From Pandoraea captiosa (GTDB taxonomy: Bacteria; Pseudomonadota; Gammaproteobacteria; Burkholderiales; Burkholderiaceae), in assembly GCF_902459775.1 (NCBI RefSeq), contig NZ_CABPSQ010000020.1, forward strand, positions 1 to 49,343: 49,343 nucleotides of DNA, given 5' to 3'. The translations under genes and the position numbers were made by a program. The notes below the pieces were generated by a model. The model did no database searches. It saw nothing but the letters and a program-made list of their open reading frames with translations, and had not been told where the DNA came from. Below, in pieces: positions 26,142 through 33,127 of this stretch. How positions within the stretch are numbered: the first letter of the stretch is position 1; each line of letters opens with the position of its first letter.

Positions 26142-26999
26142 TTATCCCCGTGCCGTGTACGGCACGGGCCTGAACGTCAGCAGCTCGGCCCCACCGCCCG
26201 GCATCCGCTCGATGCCCAGGACGTAGCCGGGCAGCGACTGCCGCGCGACAAGCGCGCGCAGGTCGTAGGCGAAGTCCGAGAAGCGCGTGGCGCTGCCCGA
26301 TTTCCGGTACAGGTGCCGGAAATCGAACTGCCAGCCGTGGGCCTGCCGCCCGCCGTGCTTGCGCACCAGGCGGTACAACCACCGCTCGATGCCGCCGGTC
26401 AGCCGGAAATACGCCGGGTCGATGGTCAGCACCAGGGCGGCATCCATCACTCCCGCATAGAACCAGTCCGGCAAGATCAGCTCCAGCCCCAAGGGCGTAC
26501 CCTTGGCATCGGCCAGTTCCTTCCACTCGTTGATCCACGAGAAGCGGTGCAGCCGCCTGCCCGTGGTCTCGCGGATGGACGTGGCCACCGTGGTCGATTG
26601 CAGGCGATCCAGCGCCGCCTTGAGGCGCTGGTAGTCGCGCAGACCCGTACCGCGCCCGATGAAGCGCAGGATCTCGTAGGGCGTGGCCTGCATCAGCCGC
26701 GACGGGCGCAAGCCCGCGTCGCGTGCTTCCACGATCTGCGAAGCGGCCCAAATCAGGATGTCGGCATCCCAGATCGTGGCGATGCCATGCTCGACCGTGC
26801 CCTCCACGCGGATCGTGACGTTGCCCGCGCGAAAGTCGATCGGCGCCGTGCGCCGCGACTTCGCCAGCGAGAAGAACGGAAAGGCCATCAAATCCTGGCT
26901 GTCGCGCGGCGCCATGTCGCCCGGCAAGGCGCGGAACAGGTCGAGCTGTTCGCGTTCTTGCGAAGGCCGCTGCCGGGACGGCAGCGCAGGACTGGACAT
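26142..26999 (-). CDS. repA: RepA-type replication initiator (RPA family, PF10134-like)
   Basis: Replication initiator of 285 residues. After a variable N-terminus it shows MAFPFFSLAKSRR, the hallmark opening of this RepA family, then WDADILIWAASQIVEARD and DYQRLKAALDRLQSTTVATS (winged-helix region), and a second winged helix around FRLTGGIERWLYRLVRKHGG. Related proteins initiate replication of plasmids and of excised Tn4371-like ICEs. Iterons lie just beyond its stop. It is 26 bp downstream of the AlpA-type gene, so both may be co-transcribed. Confidence 0.93.
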   Translation of the reverse strand: MSSPALPSRQRPSQEREQLDLFRALPGDMAPRDSQDLMAFPFFSLAKSRRTAPIDFRAGNVTIRVEGTVEHGIATIWDADILIWAASQIVEARDAGLRPSRLMQATPYEILRFIGRGTGLRDYQRLKAALDRLQSTTVATSIRETTGRRLHRFSWINEWKELADAKGTPLGLELILPDWFYAGVMDAALVLTIDPAYFRLTGGIERWLYRLVRKHGGRQAHGWQFDFRHLYRKSGSATRFSDFAYDLRALVARQSLPGYVLGIERMPGGGAELLTFRPVPYTARG

Positions 27000-27025
27000 G
27001 GCGGTGGCCTGGCGCGTGCCAGCGA

Positions 27026-27319
27026 TCAGCGCGCACGGCTGTCCGCCGCATGGTGCTCGGCGTACTCGGGATCGGAAGTCGTCTCGAAGCTGCGGTCGGC
27101 GGCCCAGGCATCAAGGTCGGCCACGGCGTACATGACGCGGCGGCCGAACTTGCGAAAGCGCGGGCCGCCACCGATCACGCGCTGTTTCTCCAGCGTGCGC
27201 GGCGACAGGCGCAGGTACTCGGCGGCTTCGTCGTTGGTGAGGTAACGCTGCGGTTGTGCGGCAGCGGTGGGGACAGTGGCCGAAACTGTTGCAGAGGGCC
27301 GCAAGGGAGCGGGACGCAT
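27026..27319 (-). CDS. AlpA/excisionase-type MerR-like DNA-binding protein
   Basis: Regulator of 97 residues from MRPAPLRPSA. Residues about 25-75 are a helix-turn-helix of the AlpA/excisionase kind: YLTNDEAAEYLRLSPRTLEK, then GGGPRFRKFGRRVMYAVADLDAW. The start is set by a GGAGG site; the frame extends 15 codons further but without support. Such proteins activate excision or replication genes on mobile elements. Here it precedes repA. Acting as the recombination directionality factor is possible, though the integrase gene is 20 kb away. Confidence 0.88.
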   Translation of the reverse strand: MRPAPLRPSATVSATVPTAAAQPQRYLTNDEAAEYLRLSPRTLEKQRVIGGGPRFRKFGRRVMYAVADLDAWAADRSFETTSDPEYAEHHAADSRAR

Positions 27320-27402
27320 GGTGTGAACCTCCATCGGTTTTGAAGCTCCGGCCACACAGCGCAACCGGATGGAGGCAGTCTCAGAAAACGAAGCTCCGCT
27401 GC

Positions 27403-28176
27403 TCAGGGACGTTTTGCATCCCCATCAAAACGTCCCTTCTCAAGCGGCGGCAGTTGTGCTAGGCGGCGATAGCCGCCGCGCATCAACGCATTGCCCCGGC
27501 GCACCAGGCGACGCACGCGGGCACGCAGGTCGCCGTCGGCGTGCCAGTCGGTGGATACCGCGTCGGCTCCGAACAGCCCTTCGGCCACGTCGCGCAAGGA
27601 CGCGCCCGCCAGGGTCGCGTCGAGCGCTTGCAGGGTGTGCAGCTCCAGCATCGCGGCCTGTGTGGGCCGGGGCCTGGCGGTGGCCAACGTCGCGCTGCGC
27701 ATAGGCGCGGCAGCGCCGCCGCCACTTCCGCGATTGGCATAGGCGACCGCCATGTCGTCCTCCAGGCCAGGCGCCAGCGCGAAGCGCGCGCAGTGGCCGG
27801 GGATGTGCGCGATCAGCGCCAGCCCTTTGCCGTCATGCAGCAGTTGTTTGTGACCGGGGATGTGCCAGAACTCGAAAGCCGTCGCATCGGGCGGCGGATC
27901 GGCATCGGGATGGAGTTGCACCACGGCATCGTGGCCGGGTAGCCAGGCCGGATGCGCGTCGCGCGCATCCAGGGCCGGGTCTTCCAGCAGACGCAAGCCC
28001 CAGCGAAGCGCCGCCTGTTGCGCCGCTTGCGGCCGGCGTTGGTGGCGCAGCCAGTCGAGTCGGTAGTCGGGATGGCGGCGCAGGTACTCCCAGGCCAGTG
28101 CGAGCGTGTCCAGGCACAAGATGTAGAGGTACGCGGCAGTCGGATACCAGTGCGCGATATGGTGAGGATTGACCAT
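27403..28176 (-). CDS. DUF2285 domain protein
   Basis: Protein of 257 residues. The N-terminus is the short conserved segment common to DUF2285 proteins of ICEs (WYPTAAYLYILCLDTLALAWEYLRRHPDYR). The C-terminal 90 residues, about 165-250, form the DUF2285 region (LHTLQALDATLAGASLRDVA, then DLRARVRRLVRRGNALMRGGYR), which looks DNA-binding. It stands at the head of the DUF2285-alpA-repA series. Function unknown; a regulator of ICE replication or excision is an inference from position. The gap to the AlpA gene is 83 bp. Confidence 0.85.
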   Translation of the reverse strand: MVNPHHIAHWYPTAAYLYILCLDTLALAWEYLRRHPDYRLDWLRHQRRPQAAQQAALRWGLRLLEDPALDARDAHPAWLPGHDAVVQLHPDADPPPDATAFEFWHIPGHKQLLHDGKGLALIAHIPGHCARFALAPGLEDDMAVAYANRGSGGGAAAPMRSATLATARPRPTQAAMLELHTLQALDATLAGASLRDVAEGLFGADAVSTDWHADGDLRARVRRLVRRGNALMRGGYRRLAQLPPLEKGRFDGDAKRP

Positions 28177-28517
28177 GACGCAAGCTCCCGTCGAATAGCA
28201 GGAACGTCGTCACGGGCGTTCAAGAACGGAGCTACCGCGTCCACATCACAACATCATCCGAACCTGTTTAAGCTGTAACATCAAGTGTCAAGACCGATTG
28301 GCTCCGGGGTATTGCGCAATGCGTCCGAATACGACGGCCGCGCAGTCCAAAAACGTCACGCGGCGCAAATCAAGGTGCCGTAACCCGCGCCAAAGATCGT
28401 GGCCGTTTTCGTCTCAAATGCCCTGTTTCGGTGCAAGAGTGCGAATTGAGACCGGGCAAATCCGAATTCCGACGGAAATAGTCTCAATACGTCCAGTTGC
28501 GCCGCAACGCGATTGGT
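28177..28517 (-). promoter_or_regulatory. Upstream region of the DUF2285-alpA-repA series, with spaced GTCTCAA motifs
   Basis: 340 bp without a gene. The 7-mer GTCTCAA occurs at 28411-28417, inverted (TTGAGAC) at 28446-28452 and again direct at 28481-28487; the spacing is exactly 35 bp each time. TTCCGACGGAA at 28467-28477 is a short palindrome between the last two. No obvious promoter hexamers could be fixed. A DNA-binding regulator array is possible. Confidence 0.4.
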
Positions 28518-28865
28518 TCAATCGACCATGCCGCCGCTCTCCTGGGCCAGCCGGACATATTCCGACAGGGGCCGTGCTGCCTGGAAATACCGATCCCGCA
28601 TCACGGGCTGCTGGCGCGGCCCGACGATGGAGGCCAGGTCGGACAGCTTCACGGTGCCCAGCTCGGGCATCCCCAGGCCCAGGTCGATCAGGCCGTAGGC
28701 CGTATCGCCGTCGGCCGGGTCGAGCGAAGCGAGCAGCCAGGTGAGGTATGCGTCCGGAGTGAACAGGCGCACCACGGGTAGCGGGTCGCCGGCCCGACCG
28801 TCGGCACGGGCTTGGCCGTGGGCCAGCAGGCGCTGGCGCTCGTCCTCGGTGATGAGTGGCTTCAT
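28518..28865 (-). CDS. DUF2958 family protein (first copy)
   Basis: Acidic protein of 115 residues starting MKPLITEDER. Conserved-looking blocks are LLAHGQARADG, PVVRLFTPDAYLTWLLASLDP, AYGLIDLGLGMPELGTVKLSDL and a closing RDRYFQAARPLSEYVR. DUF2958 proteins are common on ICEs and plasmids; their function is not known to me. It stands opposite the XRE gene, with which it shares an upstream region rich in inverted repeats. A second copy is coded at 37838-38188. Confidence 0.85.
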   Translation of the reverse strand: MKPLITEDERQRLLAHGQARADGRAGDPLPVVRLFTPDAYLTWLLASLDPADGDTAYGLIDLGLGMPELGTVKLSDLASIVGPRQQPVMRDRYFQAARPLSEYVRLAQESGGMVD

Positions 28866-28886
28866 GGCGGTCTATTCCCAATTCAC

Positions 28887-28994
28887 AAATCCGCCCAAGC
28901 GTGAAAACGCAAAGCCACATCGGCGGATTTGGGAAAAAGCACGATTGTGATTCCGTGGCTTTGCGCTTCTGTAGCAAGCCGCAAATGCGGATTT
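28887..28994. promoter_or_regulatory. Operator-like inverted repeats between DUF2958 and XRE genes
   Basis: AT-rich divergent region (28866-29080). AAATCCGCC (28887-28895) pairs with GGCGGATTT (28922-28930), and CGCAAAGCCAC (28908-28918) pairs with GTGGCTTTGCG (28955-28965). A further GCGGATTT is at 28987-28994. The interleaved perfect repeats fit binding sites for the XRE repressor coded next door. Confidence 0.55.
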
Positions 28995-29080
28995 CCGTAA
29001 AAACGCAAAACAGTGAGATGTCGATGAAAGAGTTAAAGATAACGTGGTTTTAATTGTGCTGCGACTTGACGCTTCTGTCT

Positions 29081-29374
29081 ATGCAGAAGCGCCCCATTCA
29101 GCGCGGCCGACCGGCCGGCGCCACCACCTACGATGCCGAATTGGCTCACGCCTTCGGCGCCGCGGTGCGCGCATTGCGGACGGAACGCGGCATTGCGCAG
29201 GAATCGCTGGCGCACCTGGCTGGCATCGAGCGCTCGCACATGGGCAAGATCGAGCGCGGCGAGCACATGCCCACGCTGGCGATCATCTTCAAGATCGCCG
29301 GCGCACTCGAATGCAGCACGGCCGTGCTGATGAGCGAGGCTGAAAGCCAGCTCGCGGCAGCGGCCCAGCCGTAG
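29081..29374 (+). CDS. XRE-family helix-turn-helix regulator
   Basis: DNA-binding protein of 97 residues from MQKRPIQRGR. The Cro/C1-type helix-turn-helix spans about residues 20-75: FGAAVRALRTERGIAQESLA, HLAGIERSHMGKIERGEH, then PTLAIIFKIAGALE. There is no clear Shine-Dalgarno before this ATG; a TTG nine codons upstream (29054) is an alternative. It is probably a repressor of itself and of the divergent DUF2958 gene through the inverted repeats between them. A GC hairpin spans its stop codon. Confidence 0.9.
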   Translation: MQKRPIQRGRPAGATTYDAELAHAFGAAVRALRTERGIAQESLAHLAGIERSHMGKIERGEHMPTLAIIFKIAGALECSTAVLMSEAESQLAAAAQP

Positions 29375-29394
29375 GCGCTGGCCGCGCCGATCCG

Positions 29395-29470
29395 GCGCAG
29401 CCGGTTCGTTAGTATCGAGGGGCGCCAAGCCCTGCGCGGCGGGGATAGCCCACAGGGCTGTCCCCTGGAG
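29395..29470. repeat. Hairpin-containing intergenic repeat, copy A
   Basis: About 76 bp, roughly 85% alike by eye to 36688-36761. The core is a hairpin GGGGATAGCCC-ACA-GGGCTGTCCCC at about 29441-29465, with one G:U-type change relative to perfect pairing. Both copies share the flank GCGCAGCCGGTTCG and the segment GGCGCCAAGC. The 308-bp gap (29375-29682) holds no other gene. Confidence 0.65.
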
Positions 29471-29682
29471 GCAAGCGGAGCGCGCAGCGCCATCGGCGCA
29501 TAGGCGTGAAGGATCGGAGCCGAACGGCTGTGACGGCGCAGTCGGCACAGGGCGCAGCCCGAAGAGCCTGACGGCGCACCGCGCCGGCACGTCCTGAACG
29601 ATGGGTGAGAGCAGGGCTCGCGCGCATTGCTTCACGCGGACTGCCCCTTTTCCCTTCCCTGAAGCGCTTTGGAGTTCAACGC

Positions 29683-30057
29683 ATGAATGAGAAAAGCATT
29701 CTTGCCATTGGCATCGACCCGGCATTTGCAGACCTGAGCGACCATCCAGAACTGTCGGCGGATCTGGTACGCGCCTACATTGACCAGCAGATGGCGCAGA
29801 TACGCGCGCAGGGCTACGAGGTGGACTCCTGCCTGGTCGATCTTGGCGAAACGGCTGAACAGGCCGTCGAGCACCTGCTGCGATCGCGCGAATATGGCTG
29901 CATCGTGTTTGGCGCCGGGCTGCGCGAGCCGCCCGCGCTGCTCATGCTGTTCGAGCGGCTGCTCAATATGGTGCACCGGCTGGCGCCCCGCAGCCACATT
30001 GCATTCAACACGAACCCGGCCGATACGGCGACGGCCGTGCAGCGTTGGATCGGCTGA
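29683..30057 (+). CDS. Conserved-looking hypothetical protein, ICE backbone
   Basis: Protein of 124 residues from MNEKSILAIG, with a GGAG site 8 nt upstream. It alternates strands and helices like a small alpha/beta fold: SILAIGIDPAF, then ADLVRAYIDQQMAQIRAQG, YEVDSCLVDLGETAEQAVEHLL, YGCIVFGAGLREPPALLMLFERLL and HIAFNTNPADTATAVQRWI. I do not recognise a named family. The fold pattern suggests a flavodoxin- or receiver-like domain without catalytic motifs. It is convergent with the DUF736 gene across a strong hairpin. Confidence 0.7.
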   Translation: MNEKSILAIGIDPAFADLSDHPELSADLVRAYIDQQMAQIRAQGYEVDSCLVDLGETAEQAVEHLLRSREYGCIVFGAGLREPPALLMLFERLLNMVHRLAPRSHIAFNTNPADTATAVQRWIG

Positions 30058-30071
30058 GCTTCGCGCTACGG

Positions 30072-30100
30072 CCAGCGCCCCGCCGCGTGGGCGGGGCTGG
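30072..30100. terminator. Bidirectional hairpin between convergent genes
   Basis: Strong GC stem, CCAGCGCCCCGCC (30072-30084) against GGCGGGGCTGG (30090-30100), centred between the hypothetical gene (plus) and DUF736 (minus). It has no T-run, so its strength as an intrinsic terminator is uncertain. Confidence 0.55.
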
Positions 30101-30106
30101 CGGCGG

Positions 30107-30421
30107 TCACGCCGCCTGGGGCTTGCTGCGCGACCAGATCAGGTCGTGCGTGCCGTCCTCGCCTTCGATCAGGCGGGCGTAGACCGTGGCCGGGAACGAA
30201 GGATCGTCGAGGGTCACGGAGATGTACTCCCGCCCGGCCTCGCTGGTCTTTTTCCACGCCGCGCCGATGTCGTGGCTGGCCGCCTGCAGGCGGAAGTCGG
30301 GGGCCTTCTCGTTGTCGCCCTTGTCGTTGGGCACCAGCTTGACCTTGACGTTGAGCGTCAGGGTACGAAGCGTGCCGGTGAAGCCGTCTTTGTCTGCGGT
30401 GAAGGTGCCGATGTTGGCCAT
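30107..30421 (-). CDS. DUF736 family protein
   Basis: Protein of 104 residues. The opening [20 protein letters not shown] is the hallmark of DUF736 proteins, followed by the usual middle [20 protein letters not shown] and a C-terminal [21 protein letters not shown] good AAGGAG site lies upstream. The family is common on conjugative elements of alpha- and beta-proteobacteria; an ssDNA-binding or anti-restriction role has been guessed at, but I know of no proof. It stands alone, with 650 bp of non-coding DNA upstream. Confidence 0.9.
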   Translation of the reverse strand: MANIGTFTADKDGFTGTLRTLTLNVKVKLVPNDKGDNEKAPDFRLQAASHDIGAAWKKTSEAGREYISVTLDDPSFPATVYARLIEGEDGTHDLIWSRSKPQAA

Positions 30422-31081
30422 GATGATTTCTCCTTACGGTGGAACAAGGTTCGCGCCCATCGCGTCCTTGTTGTGATCCGGCCGGCGGGGGACGGGCGGG
30501 CGGCACCGCTTGCGGTCGAAACGCAGTGGAGAGCCGGGAGGCGAAAAGAATTTGTCCCGCGAGGAATGCGCCGAACGCAGTGACAAAGCAGGGGAAATTG
30601 TTTTCGCCGGACGGTTGCAGCCATGAAGCCCGAGGCGCAGTCGCGCCCCCGCCAGGATTCACAACAACACAAGGACGCCTTGGGCCGAACCGCACCGCGA
30701 GGAGATGTGGCTGACTCGGCATCCCCGCATGAAGGCTGCTCCGGCTCGCTCCCTGACGCGGGCCAGGTCATCCACCCAACGACAGACAAGGATGCCCCCG
30801 CCGCAGCTTGCGGCGCCAGTCTTGAGGCGTGGCGTGGAAGCTCCATAGCGATGCCGGGCGGGTTGTCCGTGAACCGTCCTTCGTGGACGTGATGGGTACG
30901 AATCGCCAGCGTTGAGGACGGTACGTATTTGCACAACCTGCCGCAGCAAGCCTTGGCGCATCCGACGCGCACTCCCCACCGTGGCTGGGCACTGGCCGGG
31001 CCACCCGTGGATGCAAGCGCAGCGCCGCAGGCGCGTAGGCTTGAGCAACTGCCTTAAAAGTTAAGACAGCGCATCATGATA
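30422..31081. other. 660-bp non-coding stretch upstream of DUF736 and padR
   Basis: No supported gene in any frame; open frames are short, Arg/Pro/Ala-rich and lack ribosome sites. A near-perfect inverted repeat of 18-19 bp has arms at 30540-30558 (GGCGAAAAGAATTTGTCCC) and 30591-30608. The last 100 bp hold a GC-rich tract (CACTGGCCGGGCC, GCGCAGCGCCGCAGGCG) resembling the tracts near 36440 and 42270. Confidence 0.5.
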
Positions 31082-31111
31082 ATATCGAATTTCGTTATCG
31101 TTATTCGATAT
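31082..31111. promoter_or_regulatory. Palindromic operator overlapping the padR start codon
   Basis: Perfect inverted repeat ATATCGAAT (31082-31090) and ATTCGATAT (31103-31111), 12 bp apart. The right arm includes the A and T of the padR start codon. PadR-type repressors bind such AT-rich dyads in their own promoters, so this is the likely autoregulatory site. No Shine-Dalgarno is visible before the ATG. Confidence 0.7.
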
Positions 31112-31439
31112 GAAAGAGAAGCCAACACCCCGCGCCATGGAGCACCACGACCTGCTGTCGGGGCTGATCCGCCTGCATGTGCTGCACCACGCGGCCGAGC
31201 AGGAGATCTACGGGCAATGGATGATCGACGAGCTGGCCCATCACGGCTATCGCCTCTCCCCAGGAACGCTGTACCCGATGCTGCACAAGATGGAGCGCGA
31301 CGGCTACCTCGTCTCCCGCCAGGAGCGTGAAGGGCGCACCGTGCGCAAGCTCTACACGATCACGCCCAAGGGCAAGGAAGGCCTCGCGCTGGCCAAGGAA
31401 CGCATCCGGGAGTTCACCGGGGAGGCGATGCACAAATGA
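31110..31439 (+). CDS. PadR-family transcriptional regulator of the chromate cassette
   Basis: Winged-helix repressor of 109 residues: HHDLLSGLIRLHVLHHAAEQ, IYGQWMIDELAHHGYRLSPG, TLYPMLHKMERDGYLVSRQE, then RKLYTITPKGKEGLALAKER. This is the standard PadR order with a short C-terminal dimer helix. Its stop overlaps the chrA start as ATGA at 31436-31439, so it is transcribed and translated together with chrA. The palindrome over its start codon suggests autorepression, relieved perhaps by chromate or by sulfur or redox stress; the inducer is not visible. Confidence 0.93.
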   Translation: MKEKPTPRAMEHHDLLSGLIRLHVLHHAAEQEIYGQWMIDELAHHGYRLSPGTLYPMLHKMERDGYLVSRQEREGRTVRKLYTITPKGKEGLALAKERIREFTGEAMHK

Positions 31440-32665
31440 CCGATTCCACCAACACCTTGCAGCATGAGGCCACAGCCGCGCGCGGCTCACCCGTCGAAGT
31501 CTTCGGCGCCTTCCTCAAGCTGGGGCTGACCTCCTTCGGCGGGCCGATCGCGCATCTGGGTTATTTCCGCTCGGAGTTTGTCGAACGCCGCCGCTGGCTG
31601 GATGACCGCAGCTATTCCGATCTGGTCGCCCTGTGCCAGTTCCTGCCGGGGCCGGCCAGCAGCCAGGTAGGCATGGCGCTGGGACTGAGCCGTGCAGGCT
31701 GGCTGGGGCTGCTGGCGGCCTGGGCGGGGTTCACCTTGCCGTCGGCCATGGCGCTGATCCTGTTCGCCTTTGGCATCGCCGAATACCAGGGGCTGGCCCA
31801 GTCCGGCTGGGCGCATGGGCTCAAGGTGGTGGCCGTGGCCATCGTGGCGCAAGCCGTGTGGGGCATGGCCAAGTCGCTGAGCCCTGACCGCCCGCGCGCC
31901 GCTTTGGCCATTCTGGCAGCACTGCTGACCATGATCCTGCCCTCGGCTGCAGGCCAGCTTGCCGCCATCGCGGCGGCGGGATTCCTGGGCTGGTGGAGAT
32001 TGAAGATCGCGCAACCCGGTGGCGGCCAGGCCCACAAATATCCTGTCTCGCGCAAGTTGGGTGTTGTGGCGCTGCTGCTGTTTGCTGCACCGCTCGTTGC
32101 GCTACCCCTGTGGGCTGCAGCCACGGGCTCGTTCACGATCGCGCTGTTGGAAGGCGTGTACCGCTCCGGCGCACTGGTCTTCGGCGGCGGGCACGTCGTG
32201 CTGCCGCTGCTGCAAGCCGCCGTGGTGCCCAGCGGCATCGTGAGCAATGCCGACTTCCTGGCCGGCTACGGTGCGGCGCAGGCCGTGCCGGGGCCGCTGT
32301 TCACCTTCTCGGCCTATCTCGGCGCCATCGCTCAGGGGCCTCTGCATGGCTGGATCGGTGGTCTGGCACTGCTGGGCACCATCTTCCTGCCGGCCTTCTT
32401 TATGCTGGTCGGTGCGCTGCCGTTCTGGGAAGGACTGCGCCACCGCGCGGGCATCCAGACGGCCATGGCGGGCATCAATGCTGGCGTGGTCGGCATTCTG
32501 GTATATGCCCTGTACGACCCGGTGTGGACGAGTGCCATCCACGGCAAGGCGGATTTTGGGCTGGCGTTGTTCTCGTTCGGGCTGCTGACGGTGGGGCGGG
32601 TGCCGCCAGCGCTCGTGGTGCTGCTGGCCGGGCTGGCGGGCTGGGTCATGGCAATGGGCATTTGA
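31436..32665 (+). CDS. chrA: ChrA chromate transporter (two-domain form)
   Basis: Inner-membrane chromate efflux protein of 409 residues in the long, duplicated CHR form. The first half holds LKLGLTSFGGPIAHLGYF and LCQFLPGPASSQVGMALG; the second half repeats the motif as RSGALVFGGGHVVLPLLQ and YGAAQAVPGPLFTFSAYL. About 10-12 membrane segments are expected. It is coupled to padR by a 4-bp overlap. The cassette (padR-chrA) is cargo set in the ICE backbone. Family function is chromate export; the actual substrate is inferred. Confidence 0.94.
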   Translation: MTDSTNTLQHEATAARGSPVEVFGAFLKLGLTSFGGPIAHLGYFRSEFVERRRWLDDRSYSDLVALCQFLPGPASSQVGMALGLSRAGWLGLLAAWAGFTLPSAMALILFAFGIAEYQGLAQSGWAHGLKVVAVAIVAQAVWGMAKSLSPDRPRAALAILAALLTMILPSAAGQLAAIAAAGFLGWWRLKIAQPGGGQAHKYPVSRKLGVVALLLFAAPLVALPLWAAATGSFTIALLEGVYRSGALVFGGGHVVLPLLQAAVVPSGIVSNADFLAGYGAAQAVPGPLFTFSAYLGAIAQGPLHGWIGGLALLGTIFLPAFFMLVGALPFWEGLRHRAGIQTAMAGINAGVVGILVYALYDPVWTSAIHGKADFGLALFSFGLLTVGRVPPALVVLLAGLAGWVMAMGI

Positions 32666-32845
32666 AGGCCCGCGCGGGCCTTCAACTGCCGGGCGTGCCG
32701 CCCGGCCACTTCAATGCCGCCGCCTGAGCCACCGCGAAGGCGGCGGCGTTCTGATTCGGCTGTTGGCCTTGAACACCGGGCGCGGCCACCGCCGTACCCG
32801 GATTTGCATTTCACCGCGCCCAGGCCGTTCCGTCCTGGGCGCGGT
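32664..32845. terminator. Cluster of four hairpins between chrA and a small minus-strand gene
   Basis: Four strong dyads in a row: a 20-bp palindrome at 32664-32683 overlapping the chrA stop, GCCGGGCG/CGCCCGGC at 32688-32706, GCCGCCGCCT/AGGCGGCGGC at about 32714-32745, and ACCGCGCCCAGG/CCTGGGCGCGGT at 32813-32845. They separate converging transcripts. None has a long T-run, so each is a terminator-like structure rather than a proven terminator. Confidence 0.6.
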
Positions 32846-32855
32846 GCTGATCGGG

Positions 32856-33065
32856 TTATTCCTTCGTCTCGATAAGCCACCACACGGCGCGCGGCAAGGC
32901 GCGGCCCGTGATGGGGTGAATGTCGGTCAGGTCGGCGTGGGCTGACCAGCCCGAGGGCGGGCGGTAGCCGCGCACGTCGCCTTCGCCGTGCCAGCGGCGG
33001 GCGCGTACCGTGCCGGGGGCATAGATCGCCGCCATGCGTGGGCGGTTGGGCGTGGTGCGGGTCAT
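32856..33065 (-). CDS. Small conserved-looking hypothetical protein downstream of parB
   Basis: Basic protein of 69 residues from MTRTTPNRPR with an AAGGAG site 8-9 nt upstream. It reads MAAIYAPGTVRARRW, GYRPPSGWSAHADLTDIHP and a closing RAVWWLIETKE. It has no membrane segment or known motif; many Trp and Arg. It follows the large ParB-like gene by 62 bp, with a GC hairpin (33091-33110) between, and probably shares its transcript. I do not recognise a family. Confidence 0.65.
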   Translation of the reverse strand: MTRTTPNRPRMAAIYAPGTVRARRWHGEGDVRGYRPPSGWSAHADLTDIHPITGRALPRAVWWLIETKE

Positions 33066-33090
33066 GGGGGGGGTCTCCTTCAAGCGAAGC

Positions 33091-33110
33091 GCCCCGGTCG
33101 AGGCCGGGGC
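33091..33110 (-). terminator. Hairpin after the parB-like gene
   Basis: Perfect dyad GCCCCGG (33091-33097) / CCGGGGC (33104-33110), 18 bp past the ParB stop. Probably attenuates transcription into the small downstream gene; there is no T-run. Confidence 0.45.
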
Positions 33111-33127
33111 ACTTGCTTTCGCACGAG

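Noticed and set aside
28408-28452. Reading the GTCTCAA/TTGAGAC pair as a terminator
   Set aside because: The 28-bp loop and lack of a T-run make a terminator unlikely; the exact 35-bp series suggests protein binding instead.
30358-31048. Several open frames in the gap upstream of DUF736
   Set aside because: Short, Arg/Ser/Pro-rich and lacking start signals or family resemblance; no single frame stands out.
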